Below are positions 38,231 to 48,694 of a stretch of 64,000 bases of DNA, piece by piece. Made by a program: the position numbers and the translations under genes. The stretch's first letter is position 1, and each line of letters begins with the position of its first letter. The notes below the pieces were generated by a model. It was not told where the DNA came from and did not search any database. It saw only the letters and a list, made by a program, of their open reading frames with translations. The DNA is from Uranotaenia lowii (taxonomy: Eukaryota > Arthropoda > Insecta > Diptera > Culicidae), in NCBI RefSeq assembly GCF_029784155.1, contig NC_073693.1, positions 155,682,848 through 155,746,847 of the forward strand. The letters run 5' to 3'.

Positions 38231-40436
38231 ATACTGAGTGGATGAATGCATGGTAAAATTTCAACAGAACATGTTGAGGAACAAAGTGTTTTAATCTCCA
38301 GAGCACTCCACAGAGAGGTGAAATTCGTTTTTCTAAATTTTGTATATGACTTTTCCACGAGAGAGTATTGTCTAAATAAATACCTAAGTATTTGAAGCTA
38401 TGTACTTCTTGTATGACAAACTGGTTCATATATGGGTCCCTGTGTGGTGGTGTTACTTTCCTCGACGAACGAAATAACATATATTTAGTTTTAGCGTAAT
38501 TAAGTGAGAGTAAATTGCTGTTGAAATATGTTGATAGCAGCTTTAAATCATTCTCCAAGTAATCTATAATAGAACTTGCTGATTTTCCTGAATAGAACAG
38601 AGCTGTATCATCAGCGAAAAGCCTAGCTGTGCCAATTAGTGGAAGATTACTTACATCATTTATATAAAGAAGGAAGAGTAATGGCCAAATGTGACTGCCT
38701 TGTGGAACGCTTATGCCTATATTCCTTAGTTCACTATTTACTCCTTCAACTACTACTAATTGTTTTCTGTTTTCGAGATAACTTCTGATAATATCGTTAG
38801 CTTTTCCTCTTAGTCCATATTTGTTTAATTTGGCCAGTAAGATGTCATGGTTAAGTGTATCAAAGGCTTTTTTCAAATCTAGAAATAATGCACCAACTAT
38901 CTTCTTAGAATCTATATTTTCAATTATGGAATCGACAAGTTCAGAAATCGCGATGAGGGTGCTTGAACGTGCTCTTAACCCGGATTGCATTTTGTAAAGA
39001 ACGTTATTATTATTAAGAAAACTTAGAATTCTATTTATGAGCAATTTCTCAAATATTTTACTAAAAACGCTGAGACTAGATATAGGTCGATAGTTATTAA
39101 CATCTTCATGATCACCCGATTTAAATATAGGAGTCACTTTTGCTGTTTTAAGACAATCCGGGAAACTTCCTGATTCTATTATTTAGTTGAAGATTTTTTT
39201 GAGGATGGGCGAAAAAAGAATGTTGTTATATTTTACTACGCCGGTATGGAAATAATCTGATCTACAGCTTTTTTTTATTTTTTAGGGTTTGTATGATAAG
39301 TATGATCGATAACTTCAGTTTCATCAGTTGGTTGCCGAAAAATTGAGTTCCGCACTTCGTTAATATTGGCCAAGACATCATATTCCCTTTCAATTGGTAT
39401 TTCCTTGGCAAGATTTGATCCGATCGATGAAAAATATTTGTTCAACTTATCAGCAACACATTTTTTGTCTGTTATGAGGTTTTCACCTTGCGTGAGATTG
39501 ATCGATGGAGATGTTTTAGATTTTCCCAAAAGTTGGTTGATATTTTTCCATAGTTTAGAGTGGGGGGTATTGTTCAGTAGACGTTCAAAATATATACGTT
39601 TGCACGTTTTCTTATCATGGTGTAGTTTTATATTAATGTGTTGAAGCATTTCTTTTAGATAACTATCATTAGGATGTTTTTTTACACGTTTTAAGTAGTT
39701 GTTCTTCAGTTTTATCAAGGCCCAGAGGTCGAAGGACATCCAAGGGCAATATCTTCCTTTCAAATTTATTTGTTTAGATGCTGTTTTTGTGCACTGCTTA
39801 AATATGCGATTGTATGTAGCTGTTATTTCTTCAATACCGTTATTTACGTTGTCTCCTGGGACAAAAGATCTTAAATATTCCGAAAACAAATTATTAAGTT
39901 TAGTGTGATCCGTGATATCTTTATTCAAGACCATTTTTTGTCTTTCTGATAAAATTTCAAATGTTGTAAGTACTTGTGAATGGTCACTTATATCTGTGAG
40001 TAACGTATGATTGGATAGGCGTTCGATATCTTTAACTTTACAAATTACATGGTCTAGGATATTTTGACTTCTAGGTCGGGTTGGGTATGAATTTGTGCAA
40101 GCAAAACTAAAGGACTCCAATAATGATTTGTATTTGCACACAACATTTGTATTGACAAGATTCACAGGAACATTTAAATCACCGACAATTAGACATGAAT
40201 GTGTGTCAGGTACAGTCGAAAGAATGGACTCAAATTGATCACATAACAAATTGAAAGGATACGCAGGTGGTCTGTAAATGCCATGTACGTCTAAAATTTG
40301 ACCACAAAGGGTTATTTCAACACTTATTCTATGAAAACCATCACAAGCAACATTAATCTTTGGTTTAAAATTTAAGTTCTTATTAACATACATAGCCAAT
40401 CCACCGTAAGACTGTTCTCTACATGAAAAAATAGAT

Positions 40437-40630
40437 TTTTTTTTGTTTCGATTATAGTCGTTTTACCATCTTTATGGCATTCGCGACATTATCAACGTTG
40501 CAGTTGGCGGATTGTTATTGAAAAATTCATCCGGATACAACTGAGTTCGATGTTTACTCTTGGGCTCGAACTCGCGGACATCGGCTCAGGAGACAACAGA
40601 CTTGCCAACTGAGCTATATCACAAGCCCTA
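40437..40630 (-). mobile_element. tRNA-derived SINE (copy 2), inside LINE endonuclease
   Basis: The same family as 36926-37130: minus strand GGGCTTGTGATATAGCTCAG, then GAGTTCGAGCCC, then a body ending in AATCGAAACAAAAAAAA. Flanking GAAAAAATAGA and GAAAATAGAAAT are compatible with a diverged target duplication. It splits the LINE endonuclease between GFISIF and SYGGLAMYV. Confidence 0.85.
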
Positions 40631-41150
40631 GAAAATAGAAATGAATCCAGGTATATTATAGATGGAACAATTATCTTTAGTAAGCCACGTTTCACTAATT
40701 ACAATCACATCAACTTTTACATTTAAATGTTCGATGATCTCATGAATATTATCAAATTTGTCCATGCTATTCATACTACAGATGTTCCATTGCAAAATTC
40801 TGAGAGTTTTATGATTATTTTTTGTGTTAAACTGACAAATATCAATATTGTGATTATTATTGCTATAACTATGACTTTGATTATAATTAAGATTATTGTT
40901 ATTAATATTAAGATTTAGACTAAGGCTATTATTATTATTGACATTATTATTATTGATATTGCTATCATTAAAATGATTGCTATTTCTTATGCTAATGTTA
41001 TTATTATCATTGACATTATTTAAATAATTTAAATTATTAATTTGACTGCGACAATTAAGATTAAAATCATCTAAATTATCGTAGATGCTATTCAAGGCGG
41101 TATCCTTTTTTATTTTAATTAATAGTTGATCAAGGAGAGGAAAGTAATAT

Positions 41151-41330
41151 TTAATTTCTTTTGCGCTTAGGAGAAGGCGTATCTTTTTGAGCTAGCGGTG
41201 TATCATTATTAAGTTGAATCAGATGTTTGCTGAAGAAGTTGTTTAGTTCAAGTTTGCTTTCGGTCGATATTGGCTTAGAATCCTCAGATTTTTTTACGAG
41301 TATAGCACCTCCCCTACCAGGCCAAATGTA
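41151..41330 (-). pseudogene. LINE ORF1 C-terminal remnant
   Basis: An open frame reading GRGGAILVKKSEDSKPISTE and ending SPKRKRN lies just upstream (minus strand) of the LINE ORF2 with about 55 bases between them. Its basic, polar tail is typical of an ORF1 C-terminus. It begins abruptly near 41330 where it meets a piece of a different LINE, so the element is 5'-truncated there. Assignment to the same LINE rests on position and orientation only. Confidence 0.5.
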
Positions 41331-41339
41331 TTTCATTTT

Positions 41340-41480
41340 CAACTTGATAAACATAATTTCTAAAACTCACTCGATCCATGGCAACATTGGCAACCGTTCT
41401 CCAATTTTTCGGACATCCCACATTCACCAGATTACACTCAACTTGGTTTAACCACCTCGTTCGTCGCGCCCCTGCTTGTC
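41340..41480 (-). pseudogene. 3' end of another LINE (RT C-terminal motif)
   Basis: The minus-strand frame reads RRTRWLNQVECNLVNVGCPK and then NWRTVANVAMDRVSFRN. The pattern RTRWxDQVxxDL...W...A.DR..WR is common at the C-terminus of RTE/CFDP2-like LINE polyproteins. Only about 50 codons remain. It joins the truncated CR1-group LINE at about 41335. Confidence 0.5.
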
Positions 41481-41669
41481 TCGTTCCATGCATTTTTCTG
41501 ATATATTTGAAAAATTTTTGGAAATTGAGGGTAAAAAGCCATAACTCCATTTTCCGATGCGTGCGGTGGCTCAATAGCCTTCATTCGATTCCTTAGAATA
41601 ATTACACACGATATGTAGGTCTCATTTAGTTCAAAATTATCCAGTTCGAACGAACTTTTAATGAATCTA

Positions 41670-42972
41670 AAGTCTGTTTCACATAGAATCTGGTCGCATC
41701 TTTTCATTTACTGCAGCGCCCCTAGTTGTCACATCGCGAATCTATTGACAGTGTTTTGATCTGGATGGGTTGTTTACTTAGTGGTGAAAATTTCATCAAG
41801 ATTGAAGCAGTCAGTCAAAAGTTATCGACGATGGAACGCGAAAGGCGAGAGATAATTCAGCACACTCACTTAGAGAAACCGACGTGGTCAGGGGTAAAGA
41901 TCGTGAAATTCCTGAAATATCCAAAATCGACTGTAAATTCGGTGCTGCAACGTTACCGGGAGATCCTTACGGTGGATCGAGCAAAACAAACCAGGCGTTA
42001 AAGTGGAACATATGACCGAAAGCTGCGAGCAAAGGTAATTCGATCAGTTCACAATAATCCTGGAATCTCCTTGCGTGATTTGGCGAAAAAGTTCAAGATG
42101 TACCACAGTACAGCTCGACGAATTTGTTTGCGAGAAGGTTTACGGTCGTATCATGCAAGCAAACACCCCAACAGGACGTTGAAACAAAACATGATTGCAA
42201 AAACCAGGGCAAGGAAGTTGTACGAGAAAGTGTTGACCAAGTACAACGGATGCATTTTGATGGACGACGAAACTTACGTCAAAATGGATTTTAGACAAAT
42301 ACCCGGTAACAAATTTTAGCTTGCGAAGCGTAAAGAGAATGTTGCGGGTAGATTCAAGTTTGTTTTCGCAGATAAATTTTCTCGTAAGTTGATGATTTGG
42401 CAAGGGATCTGTAGTTGTGGGAAAAAGACTAAGATTTTCATCACTGGGGACACAATGAATGGAAATGTTTACAAAGAAGAATGTCTCCAGAAGAGGGTTT
42501 TGCCATTCATTCGGTCCCACAAAGGTCCGGTGAAGTTCTGGCCGAACCTGGCAAGCTTCCACTACAACCGGGGTGTCGTTATGTGGTATAAGGAGAACCA
42601 GATCGATTTTGTTGAAAAAAGTATCAATCCACCAAACTGTCCAGATTTTCGTCTCATCGAGAAATATTGGGAAATAGTTAAGGGCAAACTGAAGAAATGT
42701 GGCAGAACCATGAAAAACCCCGCTCAAATGGAAAAGTGGTGGAACAAGATGGCGAATCAGGTTACCAGCAGTACTGTGCAGAAAATGATGGGTGGTATCA
42801 CAAAAAAAGTTAAAAAATTCATCCGAAAAGCTGACGAATGATTTTTAGGTATTTTTTTTTCCTGAAATTGCAATAAAACCCTACAAAATGACATTTTTAC
42901 TTTTGTTGTACATTATTTCTTTGCAGAGAAATGATCTATTTCATCCGACCAGGTTCTATGTGAAACAGACTT
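41670..42972 (+). mobile_element. DD37E-type Tc1-mariner transposon (copy C)
   Basis: TIRs: the left is AAGTCTGTTTCACATAGAAT and the inverted right AAGTCTGTTTCACATAGAAC, extending about 27 bases. TA flanks at 41668-41669 and 42973-42974. The transposase reading is the best preserved of the three in this window. TIR sequence differs completely from copies A and B. Confidence 0.9.
41831..42841 (+). pseudogene. Transposase, DD37E-type, copy C (nearly complete)
   Basis: Starts MERERREIIQHTHLEKPTW. HTH regions lie at VKIVKFLKYPKSTVNSVLQR and SLRDLAKKFKMYHSTARRI. The first catalytic Asp is in GCILMDDETYVKMDF. The second site reads VKFWPNLASFHY, with Asn where copy B has Asp. The third is Glu in DFRLIEKYWEIVK. 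Counting from that Asn to the Glu gives 37 intervening residues, hence DD37E; this spacing was described for the mosquito ITmD37E family. Stops interrupt the frame at about 42001 and 42318. The C-terminus KFIRKADE ends at 42841. Stops plus the Asp-to-Asn change make it inactive. Confidence 0.88.
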
Positions 42973-43682
42973 TATTAAAAAATGTTGGGAAATTTATGGT
43001 AAAAAAACCATAACTCCCGTTTCCGATGCAGACGGTGACTCAACCAGCCTTAAAAAAAACACAGAAGATAAGTTTAACTTTTTCTAAATTTTCTAGTTCA
43101 AACAATTTTTTTCCTGAATTAATTTAAAAATATGGGGGAAATGTGTGTAAAAACAGGCAAAGCTCCATTTTCCAAGGCGTGCGATAGCTCAAATAGCTTT
43201 CATTAAATTGCTCAAAAATAATCACAACAATCATAAATAAAAAAACACAAACAATTTTCAATTCCGGACATGCATTCCTGCAATACTTAAAACATGTAGA
43301 AAATTTGGAGTTAAAACAGCCATTACTCCAGTTTTCGATGCGTGCGGTGATCTCACTGAGCCGATGGACAAAGTTGGAAAAAGTTTAGTTTCGTTAAAAT
43401 ATTTGTTTCTGTGTTCAATTATTGAAAGTACGCCCATAAAATGTGTTTTGAGGTTTTCGGCTGGTTTGAGCCGTTTCAAATAAACGAATTGTAAAAAAAA
43501 GAGGTTTTCGGCTCAATTTTGATTTTTCAACTCTTAAAATCCATGTCTCATAAATCCCAAATTTTGAAGATTTTAAATGTTTCTTACGAGTGATCCCTTG
43601 TATTTGTCCAATATTTACTATCATTATCGGATTTGTTTGTTATTGATAAAAAAAAAACATATAATAAATAACTGAATGCAAA

Positions 43683-44062
43683 AGTTTTCTTTTCAAGGGT
43701 ACATATATGGAATTCACCGGAAAAATTCGACAAATCTCCAATGCAGCACGAACACCATACCCGTACCCCATGGTTTCGTATGAACTGTTATGGAGTGAAT
43801 GTATTACGTGTATTAATGTTGGTATAATTTGGAAGAACGAGTCAATCAGGTGGGCTAGTTTACTTATATACCTGGCCAGCTGGCAACTTATTGAACATTC
43901 TTATCATATAGTCAGTTATAAGAGGAAAAACATCTTACCTGTCGGCCACTTATAGGAATTGAACCCAAAAGTTTTCTTACCGATACCCGGAATCGAACTC
44001 AGTACGCCTGACATACTAAAACCAGACGCCCGCCAGCCTATTCGCTAGACCACATCGGCGCT
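43683..44062 (-). mobile_element. tRNA-derived SINE, possibly composite
   Basis: On the minus strand it starts near 44062 with GCGCCGATGTGGTCTAGCGA (A-box region), and GAGTTCGATTCCGGG (B box) follows, the core of a tRNA-like promoter. About 275 further bases contain GGTTCAATTCC, a second B-box-like string. CAAAAGTTTTCTT occurs both at about 43679 and 43967, so the distal part may be a separate insertion with its own 13 bp target duplication. Confidence 0.65.
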
Positions 44063-46031
44063 ATTTTTAAGCTTTATGTTATTTTAACATGTTGAATACG
44101 ATTATTTCATGTAGTAAATTTCTTTGAATAATTCTGTTGTTTTTCAATCAATCAACCAAAATTTCAATCAAAAACCCAGTCTTCCTTCATTCTCAAAGAA
44201 TACTTCTAGGAGTGGTTAAGTACAAGTGTCGTTTATCACAATTACTTACATTTCACTTTGGGTATAAAACTTCGTAACCAGTGGCTGTAATAATTGGGCT
44301 ACGCTACCATTTATTGCTAACCTGAATAATTGAACATCAACAATGTTGATAAAACGACTACTGCACCCCCTAGAGCCATTCATTCATGACGGTTGTGGTG
44401 AGTAAATCACACCAAGGCAGAAAAAGGGGCTTTTTCGCTCAAGCTGCGGTTCAAGCGAAAAAACTTACAAACAAAGAGCCATCAAATCCAAGTGCCTACA
44501 ATTTGACCGATAGCATAATTAAGGTGATTAGGTAATTATTGTTTAGATTAGCTTATAAAAGCTTGAGCAGGATAAATACACCGTGGAATATGAACTCAGT
44601 GTAGCGATAAAGTTGTCTTTTTCTTACACATGTTAGGTTATTGTTTTTCATTTTTAAAGAACATTCTTGAACCGCTGAATGTGTTGAAATGTTTTCTCTA
44701 AAAAACAAACACGGACAATATGTCCCTCGCTAGTAAGTCAACAGGTAGGAGTGCAGTACTTTAATTGGAATCAGTCGCCGAGTTCGCAAATGATAAATAT
44801 CGTTCATTACAGAATTTTCTCGAAGGCCATAACTAACTCCAGCCAGGCAGCCCGTTGTTGTTGTCGTTGAGTAACATCCATTAGGGTCGCCATTTGTTGG
44901 CCGTCATCCGAGATGACTCCTGGTAAGAATGATGAAGGAAAAATAAGACCGGGGATAATATGGGAGAGAAAAAAGCAAAAAAAAATGATGAAAAATATCA
45001 GCCTGCTTCTTGGGCAACAAGACGGCCTCTTAAATCAGTAGGAAGGTACGGATGATGGAACATGACCTTCGACTCCCTTTGGCAGCAGCAGAAGTTATGC
45101 TGTTGCGTGAGTGTGGGCTATGAGTCGCTGCAATGCTGTGCGTAGGTGGAGAAAGTTACCTGTGAACAACTGGCTTGACTTCATCTTTCCCGTTTATCTT
45201 CAGGTAGGGAAAAATTGCACAGAGCACACCAGTAAAACAAACACGATATTTACAGTGCCTCAACTTATTTGAGAAACTTATTGAACGTTTACGTGGAACC
45301 AGAAAATCTGGAATCAGGAATCTAAAACGAAAAAACTCGATTTGCATGACATTTTTGTAAAAAACTAAAACAACCAGAAAATATTTACACCGGTTCGATT
45401 CCTTTTTCTCGCAGCTTAGCAAGCGCAGACTGCTCGGTCCGTTTGAGAACTATCGAAGCCACCACTGCAGTGGACTGGAGAAAAAAGAAACTGTTGTGGA
45501 ACGGAATCAATTAGTTGCTATAAAGCAAGAGCCACTCCAAGCAATTTGATAAATAGTGAGTTCTATCCTGAGAACTCACTCTCGAATCGCCGATCCCCTG
45601 GATCGTGTTGAGAACCGATTTTTTTTTTGCCAGCCAGCATAAACCAATAAAAATCAGTTCGCACAAACCTCCGCCACAGCAACATCGGCTTATCAATTAT
45701 TACCCCCGTCGGCTCGGTCTTACAAGAAGTTGGGAATAAAAGTTTAGTTGTCGCAAATCGGTAGTTATAAGCTACCGGAAGAAAGTACCAATACTTCAAG
45801 TGATCAATATCACAACACCTCTGGAAAAGGATTATTTCGGGTAAAGGATTGGGTTGCCTCAATTGCACCCACAGCTACGGTGGATTTTGTGCTAGTAATA
45901 AGTGTTCCCCAGGTCGTTCCCAAGAGTGAAATACAGTCCATTCGAGGTTTAAGTTCCTTGATACTTTTCTGCGCCGAAAGAAGATTTTTATACCAAAGGA
46001 CGAGGAGGGACGTTATTTATATAGCAATTCT
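44063..46031. other. Low-copy sequence, no gene recognised
   Basis: 44300-46000 is complex and not obviously repetitive. Open frames up to about 100 codons (45563-45868 minus, 45748-46035 plus) carry no known domain. It may be host intron or intergenic DNA, or unrecognised element sequence upstream of the Penelope-like fragment. Confidence 0.4.
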
Positions 46032-46347
46032 GTAAGTCCCTTTTCACACAAAAAGAACACCGTTGTGGCATTGGTAGATAGCGCAATTAGACTCACACAT
46101 ACTTTATACAGGGAAAAAACACTTACTACAGTTTACAAAATCCTGAAACTTAATAGCTACCCACGAAATTTTGTTGCAAATATTATTAAAGAACGAACAC
46201 ATCAAATTTATAACACATTAAGTGTCACAAAAACAACTTTCAATAACCTTGCAACAATACTATATTGTTTAGGCCTAGGGGAAAAACTTTCCAGATACCT
46301 GAGGCCATTCGACTTTAATGTTGCGTTTCAACCATTAGATAGATAAA
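46032..46347 (+). pseudogene. Penelope-like element fragment (post-RT linker)
   Basis: The frame reads SPFSHKKNTVVALVDSAIRL, then TVYKILKLNSYPRNFVANII and, near its end, GLGEKLSRYLRPFDFNVAF. The order of a basic HKKNT start, an ALxDRA.RL phrase, an LxLNxYP phrase and GLxEKL.R.L is that of the segment after the RT in Penelope-like elements. The RT before it and the GIY-YIG nuclease after it are both absent, so only about 100 codons remain. Confidence 0.6.
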
Positions 46348-46990
46348 ATTAAAAATTAAATCTTTGCAAAAATGAAAGCCAAAATCCCAAATCTTTTATG
46401 TAGGATCTCAGTTAAACTTCAGGTTTCTTTGAAGAGATCTAATCAATTTATTAAACCCTAAGGAGCACATGTGTCAAGGATAAGAAGACTAGCATCTTAC
46501 AAATACTAAAATCACCGACCCCCAGAAAGTGTACTATGTATGCCGTGATCGAAATTCGATCTCCTTACCTCTGGCTTGGAAGACTTGAACGCTATCCTCT
46601 AGGCCAACGGAATGCCATCAGAAAGTTCAATGTTCTCACCGGTACTTTGGCAAGACATTGAAAAAAGTTGGAATAAAGTTCCAGAAGAAGACAAGAGCCC
46701 CGGAATACACTGAAGTTCAGATTTCGACTCTTAAATGTCAATGCCGCTGGATGATGAAAAATTATTCCGGAAAATGTTTTGTTTGATCCGAACGTCCTTT
46801 TTGCTGTTATAGATTTCGAGTTATGCAGTAACTCAACTTTTTCTTTTTCCCCGCTGGAAAAAGGATGAGGTCACAAATAATCATTAGAACATTTTCGTTG
46901 CCAAATATCCTCCCATGCTAAGTTTGGCCAGTTCACGATTAATAGCCGATGAGAAAAGACGTGTCTTATCGGTTTAGTGGAAGCCGTTTG
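46348..46990 (-). other. tRNA-like SINE remnant and unassigned sequence
   Basis: On the minus strand at about 46515-46605 the string TTGGCCTAGAGGATAGCGTT and, 40 bases later, GATCGAATTTCGATCACGG look like diverged A and B boxes of a tRNA. Imperfect stems suggest a SINE rather than a tRNA gene. The rest has no visible feature. Confidence 0.45.
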
Positions 46991-47079
46991 GTTTGATTGC
47001 TTCGGTGATATTTAAACAAAAAGTCTGACGGGAAAAATCAGCCCTTATAATAGAGTAATTGATCGGAACTTTCAAAGGA

Positions 47080-48680
47080 TTTCGTTACGGATTCGTTTTG
47101 GACCGGATAAGCCCATGCCAATGGATGTGGAGATTTTCACCTGTTTTTAGAAGTTTGGGTTTGTGGCCGAGACTGTTAAGGCTATGTACATAGAGATTAA
47201 GGAGTACAGTGTAGGGGAACATGCCCTATTATGCGCCACCTAAGCGAATCGCTGATTTTCTATGTATTCCACGTACAAATTGTGTTAAAAATGGGAGTAA
47301 TCGTTGAAGAAAAGTGTTTTCTAAAAAAGTCTATGATTTTTTATTACTCAAATTTCTATAGTTGCTTCAAAAACTTGATTTTTAAAAACCATATTCAAAG
47401 CCACAAATCGAAACTGTGTTGCAAATACGCGCCGCTGTGTATTCAATACGCGCCTAGCAGCCGAACACACCCGAAAGCAGCCATAGACCGAAAACACACC
47501 AATACTTACAGACACTTTGACTGATAAGAAAATCAAAATGAACTAATCAAAATTTAAAAAAAATAAAATAGTAGATTTTTTGGGCTGAATTAACGCTCAA
47601 AATATGGCTTTAGACTTTTAGTTCATTTTTAATTAAAATTGGCCTTTTTGAAAAATTATTGCTATTTTCAGCCTACTACGATTGGCGCGTTATAACGAGC
47701 GCATGGGCCGTGATAGAACATACCCATAAAAAGCATATCTTAGTGAGTTCGGTATGATTTTTTAGCAAAAAATCATAGTTTAGATTCTTCTCTATCGATG
47801 TGTCAGAAAATATTGTCTTATTCGCTTTTCTCTGCTTGGTGACACCTTGTTGAAAGTGTTTTAAAAATTAGATCGAAATGAAGAAAAACCTAAATTGTGA
47901 AATTATCACGACACAGGGGCATTTTAAGGAAAAATTCATACTTGCCATGACCAATCACAGCATTTAAAACAAATTGGTAATATTTTGCAAGCTTAAAATG
48001 TTTCAGATTCTTCAAAACAAGGGTGGCGCGTATTAGCCACAGGGGGCGTTATATGAACTTTTCCCCTATACGTAATGTTCCGGCCCGATGAGCAGATGAA
48101 TGCAGTCTACTCAAAGATAATAGAGAACCCGGTTTTCACCTACGCCAGCGGTTTTTCGACCACACTTACCGTGTCGGTTGCCAGCAACAAGGTCAAGTAT
48201 GTTCGGAGTTTTGGTCTACCTCCGAACATACTAGATTCAGAGATTTCACAGGTAGTATCGAAATATGGGAAGATATACTGCATGATAAGAGAAAGATACG
48301 GTACCGAAACGGGACTCCCCATTTGGAACGGCGTCAGGGGTATTCTCATGGAAGTGGCGAAGGAACTGCCAGCCATTGTCCGGGTGCTCCACTTTGTATA
48401 ACGACGGACTCCAGAATAAATGCTTTGCGTGCCGGAATACGGATCACTTCAAGGCAAAATGTCCAGTCGCTTTTCAGTAAGCGATCGTTTGAAGCAGATC
48501 AACGGAGCTGAAACTAGGGCAGATAAGGGTGAAGATTGACCATCACCATCATACAGCCAAGTGCTCAGTTTAATTTCCATAGGAAACCTCACACTGAATA
48601 TGGTGACCTTGAAACCGAAAACCGATTTGATGGAACTGACAGGCAACAACGAAACAGCCAAGAACGCTGAAATCGTTGTT
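47080..48680 (+). pseudogene. LINE ORF1 (gag-like) with RRM-like region and CCHC knuckle, interrupted
   Basis: The frame can be read from about 47080 (ISLRIRFGPDKPMPMDVEIF, then a stop, then AETVKAMYIEIKEYSV). It is broken by the TA-flanked insert 47214-48066 and continues in the same frame with VMFRPDEQMNAVYSKIIENP, VSVASNKVKYVRSFGLPP and RYGTETGLPIWNGVRGILME. After a frameshift near 48395 comes CFACRNTDHFKAKC, a classic CCHC zinc knuckle. LTLNMVTLKPKTDLMELTGN near 48595 may be the C-terminal tail. This layout is that of ORF1 in LOA/I/R1-like mosquito LINEs; the exact clade is not fixed. No ORF2 follows directly, because a foldback element intervenes. Confidence 0.75.
47212..48068. mobile_element. 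853 bp TA-flanked TIR element inside LINE gag
   Basis: The body is 47214-48066. The left end GGGGAACATGCCCTATTATG and inverted right end GGGGAAAAGTTCATATAACG, with GCGCCACC-type words inside both ends, form imperfect TIRs. TA is found on each side. Joining the flanks with one TA restores the gag frame (EYSV then YVMFRPD). It carries no transposase. The GGGG ends and TA target resemble the element at 14364-15415. Confidence 0.8.
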
Positions 48681-48694
48681 GCCTACTGCCGTGT

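Larger units (their letters stand above)
35836..41095 (-). pseudogene. LINE ORF2: endonuclease plus reverse transcriptase
   Basis: The N-terminus (41095 inward) is an Asn-rich stretch, then RILQWNICSMNS (catalytic Asn) and VIVISETWLTKDN (catalytic Glu). After the SINE at 40437-40630 the endonuclease resumes with SYGGLAMYVNKN, IHGIYRPPAYPF, SCLIVGDLNVPVN, NILDHVICK and ISDHSQV, the last two being the usual LDH and SDH motifs. The RT (38231-39137) has TPIFKSGDHEDVNNYRPIS, ALFLDLKKAFDTLNHDIL (catalytic Asp), SVPQGSHIWPLLFLLYINDV and RLFADDTALF (catalytic Asp pair). The C-terminal part continues across the MITE (NRCLKNIYRLP, FDNLHSSNT) and across the pogo-like insert to QRRISFIRPTKYNNLPNE and a stop at 35836. 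A stop or frame break lies near 39140-39280 between endonuclease and RT. Confidence 0.88.
35471..41330 (-). mobile_element. CR1-group LINE, 5'-truncated, with nested insertions
   Basis: Read on the minus strand, the LINE runs from a truncated ORF1 near 41330 to a T-rich (poly-A on the minus strand) end at about 35471. It has an ORF2 with an N-terminal endonuclease and an RT but no RNase H. It is interrupted by a SINE (40437-40630), a 9-10 bp-TSD MITE (37719-38220) and a pogo-like TIR element (36001-37438) which itself carries a SINE (36926-37130). At the right it abuts part of another LINE (41340-41480). The CR1-like clade within the Jockey group is inferred from the RT and C-terminal phrases. 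Confidence 0.8.
41500..43400. repeat. Diverged repeat units around copy C transposon
   Basis: The phrase GGTAAAAAGCCATAACTCCA or a variant followed by TTTTCCGATGCGTGCGGTG occurs near 41527, 43000, 43155 and 43315. Units are about 150-180 bases long and diverged. The transposon at 41670-42972 separates the first from the others, so it inserted into an existing tandem array. Confidence 0.6.

Noticed and set aside
39366..39908. Plus-strand open frames
   Set aside because: They are antisense shadows of the LINE endonuclease on the minus strand.
43966..44062. Functional tRNA gene
   Set aside because: A and B boxes are present but the arms do not form a proper cloverleaf, and a SINE-like body follows.
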